5,591 bases of DNA from NCBI GenBank assembly GCA_002684175.1, contig NYUU01000130.1, positions 1-5,591 of the forward strand, written 5' to 3'. How positions within the stretch are numbered: the stretch's first letter is position 1; every line of letters begins with the position of its first letter. This DNA comes from Synechococcus sp. CPC35. GTDB taxonomy: Bacteria; Cyanobacteriota; Cyanobacteriia; PCC-6307; Cyanobiaceae. Below are positions 1 through 4,400 of the stretch, in pieces. The translations under genes and the position numbers were made by a program. The notes beneath the pieces are model-generated. The model had not been told where the DNA came from, did no database searches, and saw only the letters and a list, made by a program, of their open reading frames with translations.

Positions 1-62
1 TGATCTGGAATCAACACTGTTCCATTCGTGGAATAGAACAAACGATTCAGATCAACTGAATC
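1..62 (+). ncRNA. Structured RNA segment before terminator (3' UTR or small RNA)
   Basis: These bases can form nested stems. TGATCTG (1-7) pairs with CAGATCA (48-54), and AATC (9-12) continues with GATT (44-47), leaving one bulged G. Inside lies TTCCA-TTCG-TGGAA (20-33), a 5-bp stem with a TTCG loop. A competing hairpin, GATTCAG (44-50) with CTGAATC (56-62), uses the same strand, so the two folds exclude each other. The intrinsic terminator follows within three bases. This fits the 3' end of a transcript entering from the left, either a 3' UTR or a small RNA. No known RNA family is recognised, and the 5' end is outside the window. Confidence 0.4.
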
Positions 63-64
63 GG

Positions 65-93
65 AAAGCCCCCGCCTACTGCGGGGGCTTTTT
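65..93 (+). terminator. Rho-independent terminator
   Basis: An 11-bp perfect stem, AAAGCCCCCGC (65-75) with GCGGGGGCTTT (81-91), has a 5-base loop (CTACT), and the T-run at 89-93 overlaps its 3' end. The GC-rich core and T-tract are classic for an intrinsic terminator reading rightward. It ends a transcript from upstream of the window. The reverse strand has As on the 5' side but no good T-run, so it is probably mostly one-directional. Confidence 0.88.
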
Positions 94-495
94 GCTGGCT
101 TTGAAGCCCAGGTGGTGAGGGGACTGACCTTTGCTCTTTTTAATCAACTAATTCATCGAGGGTTTCTGTTTCTGAAGATCGCGGGGCCAGAATTAATAAT
201 CTTCTTGCTATTATGAGTGAAGATTGACAATCTTCTGTTCATCAATTATTTGTACTATTAGGATGACTTTGGGGCGAGTTGATGATTCAATTTATCGATT
301 ACTTCTGCATCGCTTTGATGGTTTGACTTCCCCTGCTCCTGAAGCATCTGGTTTCCATGGTGCGCGTAGGATTGATCGAATGGATGCTTTTCTCTTCGAG
401 CTTGATCGGGGGAGATGATCACAGATTCGCTCGTTTGGATCCCTGCGATCAAAGTGTTTGTACGATCAGGGAATTGATGGCTGGAGAATGGGCGT
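94..495. other. Intergenic region, no convincing gene
   Basis: About 400 bases without a supported gene. A short plus-strand reading frame starting at an ATG at 263 and ending at 418 (51 residues) and an opposing 64-residue frame (258-452) both look random: no recognisable motif and no clear ribosome site. The stretch holds a weak hairpin right after the terminator (95-111), AT-rich inverted repeats with a -35-like box near 198-252, and a cluster of GATC sites at 374-467. It probably carries the promoter and leader of the gene starting at 496. Confidence 0.5.
224..252 (+). promoter_or_regulatory. Candidate promoter with -35 box inside a dyad
   Basis: TTGACA at 224-229 matches the sigma-70 -35 consensus exactly. 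Seventeen bases later TATTTG (247-252) is only a poor -10; TACTAT at 253-258 is a better match but sits too far away (23-bp spacer). The -35 box lies within GAAGATT-GAC-AATCTTC (219-235), a 7-bp perfect inverted repeat, and a further AATCTTC is present at 198-204. A protein bound to the dyad would cover the -35 region. The downstream gene would be the one at 496, with a leader of over 200 bases. The weak -10 keeps confidence low. Confidence 0.3.
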
Positions 496-693
496 ATGAC
501 TGATTCACGACCAACTCTCCAGTTCGATCTCGATCTCGAAGCGATTCGTTTGCTTCATCGTTCCGTGACCTTTTATCTGGAGAGATGGCCCGGAGGGCCA
601 GATCCCAGTGAGCAGGAAGGTCTTCAACGGATGAAGACTCTCCTCACCGCGGCACTGCTGGAGTGCACCCTCGATCAGGACGGCTTTCGCTGA
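496..693 (+). CDS. Conserved-type hypothetical protein, 65 aa
   Basis: A small soluble protein of unknown function. The start is supported by a ribosome-binding site GGAGA at 483-487, eight bases before the ATG, one of the few clear ones in this window. The N-terminus has an alternating acidic/hydrophobic stretch (LQFDLDLEAIRLLHRS, about residues 8-23), then an aromatic/basic segment (FYLERWPGG), a loop rich in Pro, Asp and Glu, and a C-terminal helix-like segment (MKTLLTAALLE). There is no signal peptide or membrane span. The style resembles short conserved hypotheticals of marine Synechococcus, but that is an impression from memory and no family name can be given. The next gene starts 86 bases downstream on the same strand and may be co-transcribed. 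Confidence 0.75.
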   Translation: MTDSRPTLQFDLDLEAIRLLHRSVTFYLERWPGGPDPSEQEGLQRMKTLLTAALLECTLDQDGFR

Positions 694-779
694 GATTGCT
701 TCGACTTCATCGCTCTTCACGGAAAGGAGACAACCAAGGCTCTGGGAACTACAACTCAGACAGTGGCCTGCAGTGCAGC

Positions 780-935
780 ATGGACCAACAGCAGTTATGT
801 GAATGGGATGCGGTGGAAGCCTGTCTGGAATGCATCACGAGTTGTTCCCTCGAAGATGGAGAATGCGTCACAAGCTGCGTCTCGACGCATCTTGGAGAGG
901 CTGACGAGCTCTGGAAAAGCAGTCTCTGTCTTTGA
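780..935 (+). CDS. Small cysteine-rich protein, 51 aa, possible metal binder
   Basis: An acidic mini-protein with seven cysteines (7, 15, 18, 22, 29, 33, 50). The core is ACLECITSCSLEDGECVTSC (residues 14-33): CX2CX3C, a six-residue acidic turn, then CX3C. Spacing of i, i+3, i+7 puts Cys15, 18 and 22 on one helix face, and Cys29/33 would face them from a second helix, giving a helical hairpin lined with thiols. Similar patterns occur in four-helix copper-storage/DUF326-type proteins, in iron-sulfur or zinc sites, and in twin-CX3C disulfide proteins; sequence alone cannot choose. There is no signal peptide, so it is probably cytoplasmic. The frame stays open upstream to an ATG at 663, but residues from that part look like random translation overlapping the previous gene, so the ATG at 780 is preferred. 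No Shine-Dalgarno is visible. Confidence 0.68.
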   Translation: MDQQQLCEWDAVEACLECITSCSLEDGECVTSCVSTHLGEADELWKSSLCL

Positions 936-1310
936 GGCCTTGAAATGGCTGCGTTCAATCAGTCTGCTGATGCACCCTTCCCCTGGATTTCTGGTCAAGG
1001 ATGCTGGTTGAATTCGATGAACTCCCTGGTTGATTGTCGCGATTAATTTGGTTCGTTCTTGTCGTGAATGTGGCTTAATTGAATAAAATGGTTTGATTAT
1101 ATTAGTTTCACTACAAAAAATGAAACGTTTTTGATGTCAATGTCTCATTGGCAATTGTATCGGATAAATTCTTTCTTTTCCAAATAGTCCCGGTCAACTG
1201 GTCCTTACTCTGCTCGGGTTTGGGGCGTCATATACGATTCCGAACCGATCAAATTCCGGAACTATCCAAAAATATGAGATCTTCGCGTCTGTCTTACGCG
1301 CCGGAATTGT
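936..1310. other. AT-rich intergenic region with dyads, no gene seen
   Basis: No supported reading frame on either strand; the plus-strand frame starting at 1148 gives a random-looking protein that runs into the antisense of the 1311-1493 gene. The stretch holds a weak terminator-like hairpin at 1105-1132, an 8-bp dyad at 1135-1153 and nested inverted repeats at 1252-1308. No tRNA, IS end or recognisable gene remnant was found. Confidence 0.5.
1105..1132 (+). terminator. Weak terminator-like hairpin
   Basis: GTTTCA (1105-1110) pairs with TGAAAC (1121-1126) across a 10-base A-rich loop, followed by GTTTTT. It could end the transcript of the two plus-strand genes at 496-935, 170 bases upstream. 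The stem is short and AU-rich, and the A-run in the loop can instead pair with the T-run, so it would be inefficient. Confidence 0.25.
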
Positions 1311-1493
1311 TCAGCCGATGGGTACCCTGCATCCAAGCTGAATACTGCCCTCATCGACCAGACGTCCAAGACGTTGAGCCACAGCCTTTTCGGTGCGGCT
1401 GAAATAATCCTGATGCGACGTCACCCAGGTCATTTCTCCATTGGTGATCACACCGCTGGACATGGCTTCAAGAAAGAGTTCTCCCAGAGTCAT
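1311..1493 (-). CDS. Conserved-type hypothetical protein, 60 aa
   Basis: A short helical protein of unknown function. It begins MTLGELFLEAMSSGVITNGE and continues with a W-V-T-S-H-Q segment (residues 23-28), then an alternation of charged and hydrophobic residues (RTEKAVAQRLGRLVDEGSI) ending in LGCRVP. This layout (helix, SGxIT turn, WVxxHQ, helix with RLGRLxDxGxIxLGCR) resembles a small conserved hypothetical family of cyanobacteria as recalled, with no named function. A one-to-two-helix fold similar to a regulatory or winged-helix fragment is conceivable but unproven. There is one cysteine and no membrane span. The ATG is the only start in frame after an upstream stop at 1551-1553; no Shine-Dalgarno is visible. 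It lies 122 bases downstream of the SnoaL-like gene on the same strand and may share its transcript. Confidence 0.75.
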   Translation of the reverse strand: MTLGELFLEAMSSGVITNGEMTWVTSHQDYFSRTEKAVAQRLGRLVDEGSIQLGCRVPIG

Positions 1494-1615
1494 CGCAGGA
1501 TTGAAGATGATTGCACGTTGATCGTGTGGTGGATCGCCTGCATGAACTTCTTACTTTTCTTCACGTCGACGCTCCACGTCGGGGAATGGCTGATGTCTGC
1601 TCCCTGAAAAGATTG

Positions 1616-2035
1616 TCAATCGACAAATCGTTTGTAGAGCCAGCGTACAAATCCTCCGATCAAAGGTACAGGGCCGAACGTTGGGCCAACAAAATCGAAG
1701 TAATCTCTGTGCTTGAAAATCTTTCCTTCGCTGTTGAATGAGAGGCTTGTCGCTCCTGGATAGATGAACTCGATTCCCTTGATCTTCAGACCCATGCGCC
1801 ATTCAATAAACGCCACTGACTCATTGACAGCGACAGCTTCTGTTTCCAGAAAAATGTCATCGCAGCGCTGCATGAGCCCATTCTGAGCAGCGATATATGC
1901 ATCAACACCATGTCTTTCCTGAGTAGGGTCAATGAAAAGGACATCATCGGCGTACATTGAACGCCATTGATCCTGAGTTGGCCCTGGATCACCATAAGGT
2001 TTGGTGAACAGCGCACGGAGTTGAGATTCGTTCAT
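1616..2035 (-). CDS. NTF2-like / SnoaL-like domain protein, 139 aa
   Basis: A single-domain protein of the NTF2-like cone-barrel superfamily (SnoaL-like branch); members include polyketide cyclases, delta-5-3-ketosteroid isomerases and many small-ligand-binding proteins. Seen here: the family's N-terminal helix plus 'W..MYADDVLFIDPTQERHG' (residues 24-43), where tail, strand and turn form the pocket rim; a middle strand 'AFIEWRMGLKIKG' (75-87); and the C-terminal 'GKIFKHRDYFDF' (104-115), matching the common 'I..H.DYWD' end of the domain. A hydrophobic, aromatic tail (GPVPLIGGFVRWLYKRF) follows. Length is normal for the family. The frame is open to 2206, but those 57 extra residues have no domain character, so the ATG at 2035 is chosen. 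The substrate is not predictable. Transcription may continue into the 60-aa gene. Confidence 0.85.
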   Translation of the reverse strand: MNESQLRALFTKPYGDPGPTQDQWRSMYADDVLFIDPTQERHGVDAYIAAQNGLMQRCDDIFLETEAVAVNESVAFIEWRMGLKIKGIEFIYPGATSLSFNSEGKIFKHRDYFDFVGPTFGPVPLIGGFVRWLYKRFVD

Positions 2036-2329
2036 TGAAGGAGTGATTCTGGGTTCAGATTTGACTTGGAGATCTGCGCCTGTTCTGAAAGCAATGTTAT
2101 TCCTTATCCCCGGTGCGGTGATGGTCTTGTCGATGAGAATCTGACCGTGAACCCATGTCGCCGTGATCTCGGATGTGTTCTCATTTCGAGTCAGGACGTT
2201 CTGCACACCGTTTTTGTTGCTCCGCTTGATTTCGACTTGTTCTGTCCAGGCCTGATTTGAAGGGAACAGGAAAAAAGTCGGCAGCCCTTTGTTGGCAGAA
2301 CGGTGAGCGAATGCAACCGTGAGGCGACA
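2036..2329. other. Intergenic region upstream of the SnoaL-like gene
   Basis: Nearly 300 bases separating two minus-strand genes. Open frames on both strands (the minus extension to 2206 and a plus frame 2066-2260) lack motifs and are read as chance. On the minus strand a T-run (complement of 2271-2276) follows the 41-aa gene by about 55 bases, but no good stem precedes it, so a terminator is not claimed. The promoter of the SnoaL-like gene should be here, but no convincing -35/-10 pair was found. Confidence 0.4.
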
Positions 2330-2455
2330 TCAGCTGAAGAATCCCAGCGATTGCAGCCAGATTCCAATGGCGATGAGAGGACCGAAACCAGCGATCAGCA
2401 GGGTGATCTTGAGCCGCAGGGGGGACACCTGCTTTTCGTTGTGACGCAGTGCCAT
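2330..2455 (-). CDS. Small single-span membrane protein, 41 aa
   Basis: A short gene found by reading the minus strand directly. The product starts MALRHNEKQVSPLRLK, a basic hydrophilic head (residues 1-16), followed by one hydrophobic span of about 20 residues (ITLLIAGFGPLIAIGIWLQS, 17-36), and ends LGFFS. Positive charges before the span predict an N-in, C-out single-pass protein of the thylakoid or plasma membrane. The clean head/span/tail organisation and the in-frame TAA about 15 codons before the ATG support a real gene. Small proteins of this kind are common in cyanobacteria as photosystem, cytochrome b6f, NDH or stress-related membrane subunits, but it matches none of the known subunits I recall. 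No Shine-Dalgarno is visible. It is divergent from the DUF4278 gene and would share the 2456-2673 promoter region. Confidence 0.65.
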   Translation of the reverse strand: MALRHNEKQVSPLRLKITLLIAGFGPLIAIGIWLQSLGFFS

Positions 2456-2563
2456 GAAAGACAGTTCGCAGAACAGCTCGAAGAATGGACCTTAACGGTG
2501 CAACTCATCAGCCAGTCGCCATTTCTGTAACCGAGTGAACATCACTGTTGCATCAGATTGTTC

Positions 2564-2625
2564 TATAAAAGATCTGTAGCAACAGCTACACAACGTTCAC
2601 TTCGCAGGCCTGCGGAGCGCAGCTC
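2564..2625 (+). promoter_or_regulatory. Candidate -10 box and structured 5' leader of the DUF4278 gene
   Basis: TATAAA at 2564-2569 is a good -10 box; no matching -35 is seen, as in activator-dependent cyanobacterial promoters. Transcription would start near 2575, exactly where a perfect hairpin begins: TGTAGC-AACA-GCTACA (2575-2590). It is followed by the 12-bp palindrome CGCAGGCCTGCG (2603-2614) and GAGC-GCA-GCTC (2615-2625). The leader would be about 100 bases. A 5'-terminal stem often protects an mRNA from decay; that role is inferred. Confidence 0.4.
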
Positions 2626-2673
2626 GACCGACGCCATGGAACGGGGACGTCGGCCCGAACCGGACGAAAACCC

Positions 2674-2898
2674 ATGACCAAACTTCTCTACAGAGGCCAT
2701 ACCTACGAGCAAAACCTTCCTGAGGTCGGTGATGCCAAGCAGCTCCGTTACCACCGTGATATTTACCTGCAACGTCAGCAGCAGCTGCGTTCGAGCCACC
2801 AACTCACCTATCGAGGCCGTCCCTACACCAGTGACAGAGCTTCGATCAGTTCGACCGAAGGTCACTTCGTCTATCGCGGTGTCTCCTACACCCGTTGA
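2674..2898 (+). CDS. DUF4278-type YRG-repeat protein, 74 aa
   Basis: A small basic protein built from the 'LxYRGxxY' motif that defines the DUF4278 family, common in cyanobacteria and of unknown function. Motif copies are LLYRGHTY (residues 4-11), LTYRGRPY (44-51) and FVYRGVSY (65-72), with a degenerate fourth copy LRYHRDIY (24-31). The first Tyr of each falls at 6, 26, 46 and 67, a spacing of 20, 20 and 21 residues. The middle is Gln/Arg-rich. There is no signal peptide or membrane span and no cysteine. The ATG follows a weak GGA element at 2662-2664; no better start exists. The gene has its own likely promoter at 2564 and ends two bases before the convergent 89-aa gene. The family assignment rests on the motif alone. 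Confidence 0.85.
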   Translation: MTKLLYRGHTYEQNLPEVGDAKQLRYHRDIYLQRQQQLRSSHQLTYRGRPYTSDRASISSTEGHFVYRGVSYTR

Positions 2899-2900
2899 GT

Positions 2901-3170
2901 TCAGAGTTCGTATTCCGCTTCGAATTCACTGATCAAACCCTTGTAGAGGGCGAGAAGACCCTCTGTTTCCTCACAGAAGCCGTCAGTGGTGTATTTCGCG
3001 ACGAGATTCACCACTGCGGCTCTGATCTGGCTGAACGCTCCGAGGTATTCGGCCTGAATGTCCTCGTCACGGATGTCATGGATCAGGGCTGAGATCAGCT
3101 CGATCTTCTTTTTGGCGGCGTCCATGTCCGCCTCCATCTCCTTGCTGAGCTTGCGGCGCTTCTTCGGCAT
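2901..3170 (-). CDS. Hypothetical helical charged protein, 89 aa
   Basis: Function not recognised. The protein starts with a very basic patch (MPKKRRKLSKE, residues 1-11), continues with amphipathic helices rich in Glu, Asp, Lys and Ala (about 11-37 and 38-60), has a short TTDGFCEETE turn with the only cysteine (66), and finishes with a helix and acidic tail (SEFEAEYEL). This suggests a small helical bundle or coiled-coil-like protein; the basic N-terminus could touch nucleic acid or an acidic partner, but that is a guess. The frame is open to an ATG at 3227, but the 19 extra residues are unlike the rest, so the ATG at 3170, preceded by a weak GGAACG, is preferred. Its stop codon is two bases from that of the convergent DUF4278 gene, so the transcripts must overlap. 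Confidence 0.75.
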   Translation of the reverse strand: MPKKRRKLSKEMEADMDAAKKKIELISALIHDIRDEDIQAEYLGAFSQIRAAVVNLVAKYTTDGFCEETEGLLALYKGLISEFEAEYEL

Positions 3171-3252
3171 CAACCGTTCCCGGCAGGACGTGACATTACG
3201 AGACTCCGGTACCGGATCGTTCCGCAAAACATGTCAGTTCGTCCTTGCGACT

Positions 3253-3331
3253 GCTCCCATAGGAGCGTGTCTGAAAATGGGATCTTTGAGGACACGACTG
3301 GAGACAGTCAAAGAATGGACTTCTGTTGAAG
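3253..3331 (+). promoter_or_regulatory. Run of adjacent hairpins in divergent spacer (possible leader or small RNA)
   Basis: Contiguous inverted repeats: GCTCC-CATA-GGAGC (3253-3266), CGTGTC (3266-3271) with GACACG (3291-3296), GACTG-GAGA-CAGTC (3296-3309, a GNRA loop in RNA), then CTTC-TGTT-GAAG (3320-3331). TCTTTGA (3283-3289) can also pair with TCAAAGA (3308-3314), a competing arrangement. The element lies 92 bases before the 76-aa membrane protein and could be its leader or an independent RNA. The stems are symmetrical on both strands, although the GAGA loop fits the plus strand. No known family is recognised. Confidence 0.3.
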
Positions 3332-3422
3332 CCTCCGAAAAGTTCTCAATGCTTGACCTTCCCTATCCAGTCCGCTCGTTGAAGTCCTGTTTCCTAGCCT
3401 TGCCAATAACGCTTGAGCCCCT

Positions 3423-3653
3423 ATGAACGCAACGCTGAGAGGCATTGTTTACGTCTCTGTCTGGGTGGTGATCTGGGGCACCATTTCCTCGCTGATGGAC
3501 TGGATGCTTCTGGTCGGCGAGGTTTATGAATCCGGAACGGCAGGTCAGGCCATTACGTTCATTGCCTATGGCGCGGCCACCGTGGTTCTGGCCACACGGT
3601 TTTCAGACCGTTTTCTGGCTGCTTCAGATGAGACAGCTGCGGATAAGGAGTGA
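3423..3653 (+). CDS. Small two-span membrane protein, 76 aa
   Basis: A small integral membrane protein of unknown function. Two hydrophobic spans are visible: residues about 7-31 (GIVYVSVWVVIWGTISSL and on), and about 41-58 (QAITFIAYGAATVVLA). The loop between them is acidic (GEVYESGT). Arg6 before span one and Arg59/Arg63 after span two put both ends in the cytoplasm; the tail is acidic (DETAADKE). Small two-span proteins of this shape are frequent in marine Synechococcus but I cannot name a family. No Shine-Dalgarno precedes the ATG. The last 30 bases overlap, antisense, the 3' end of the TSUP carrier gene, so both lack room for separate terminators. A structured element lies upstream at 3253-3331. 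Confidence 0.75.
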   Translation: MNATLRGIVYVSVWVVIWGTISSLMDWMLLVGEVYESGTAGQAITFIAYGAATVVLATRFSDRFLAASDETAADKE

Positions 3654-4400
3654 CATCCCCATCAGAGCCGCCAGGATCTCGAAAGCGCGTTTCACCATCC
3701 TGTCTCCATGGGAGAGCGATAGATGCGCTCCGATGAAACCGCCCAGCAGTGATCCGCTGATCAGTGCAGGCAGCCATCCCCAGCGGATCTCTCCGCTGAT
3801 GCCCAGGACCAGTGCCCCCGTACCGTTCCAGCACAATCCCACCAGGATGAGCGTGTGGGCCACGGCCTGGGTGTAGCTGAGGCCGAACCAGCGAACCAGC
3901 CAGAGGGTGACAAACAGTCCGCTACCCGAGCTGAGGGAACCGTTGAGTATTCCGATTCCGAACAGTCCCATGCTCCCCACCACAAGCACTTTCACCGAAA
4001 GCCTCCTCCGCTGATCCAACGTGCCGAGCTGCGGTCGACACACCGAGTAGAGCCCGAGCGCGAGGGTCAGCAAAGCCAGAACTGCGGTGGCGATGCGGTC
4101 CGGAACGGCAAGCACCATCCGTGCGCCGATCCAGACGCCTGGAAGACCGGCAGCAAGGATCAGCCCTGACATCGGAGCATTCAAGGTGCTGGAGCGCCAG
4201 TGTCGTCCTGCCGCTCCGAGACCAAGGGCAACGCTGGCGATCTTGTGGGTCGCCAGCGCCATCGCGAACGGCAACCCCAGCAGGATGAGTGCCGGCAGCT
4301 GAACAAGACCTGCTCCACCCCCTGCAAAGGCGGACAAGGCATTCGCCACAACGGCTGTTATGGCAAGCCCCATCTGCAGGAGTAGCTCACTGGGATTCAT
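3624..4400 (-). CDS. TSUP family (TauE/SafE) membrane carrier, 258 aa
   Basis: A polytopic inner-membrane protein of the TauE/SafE (TSUP) family, whose members move sulfite, sulfoacetate, thiosulfate or other small, often sulfur-containing anions. The length is typical for the family and hydrophobicity suggests about eight spans in two inverted halves. Each half carries the family signature: first half FAGGGAGLVQLPALILLGLP (residues 25-44) followed by A-x-A-T-H-K-I-A-S-V (48-57); second half GILNGSLSSGSGLFVTLW (150-167) followed by the YTQAVAHT segment (176-183). A basic loop (DQRRRLSVK, 129-137) joins the halves on the cytoplasmic side. The substrate cannot be told from sequence. The ATG at 4400 overlaps the stop of the preceding 167-aa gene as ATGA, indicating translational coupling. 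The last 30 bases overlap the convergent 76-aa gene. Confidence 0.9.
   Translation of the reverse strand: MNPSELLLQMGLAITAVVANALSAFAGGGAGLVQLPALILLGLPFAMALATHKIASVALGLGAAGRHWRSSTLNAPMSGLILAAGLPGVWIGARMVLAVPDRIATAVLALLTLALGLYSVCRPQLGTLDQRRRLSVKVLVVGSMGLFGIGILNGSLSSGSGLFVTLWLVRWFGLSYTQAVAHTLILVGLCWNGTGALVLGISGEIRWGWLPALISGSLLGGFIGAHLSLSHGDRMVKRAFEILAALMGMSLLIRSCLI

Noticed and set aside
263..418. Plus-strand frame of 51 residues (64 from an alternative start) after the candidate promoter
   Set aside because: No motif or helix/strand pattern, random-looking composition, and no clear ribosome site; kept as non-coding.
477..503. Eight-codon upstream frame (MAGEWAYD) whose stop overlaps the start of the 65-aa gene
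   Set aside because: Too short to tell from chance; the GGAGA lies inside it and fits the start at 496 better.
663..779. N-terminal extension of the cysteine-rich protein to an ATG at 663
   Set aside because: Would overlap the previous gene by 31 bases, and the added residues are Ser/Arg-rich without the character of the core; the ATG at 780 begins the organised part.
1148..1402. Plus-strand 84-residue frame
   Set aside because: Its second part is antisense to the better-supported 60-aa gene, and the first part crosses dyads; no motif seen.
2036..2206. 57-residue N-terminal extension of the SnoaL-like protein
   Set aside because: Family domains start near the chosen Met; the extra segment has no signal peptide or domain pattern.
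2303..2530. Plus-strand 75-residue frame
   Set aside because: It is antisense to the 41-aa membrane protein, whose head/span/tail layout is far more protein-like.
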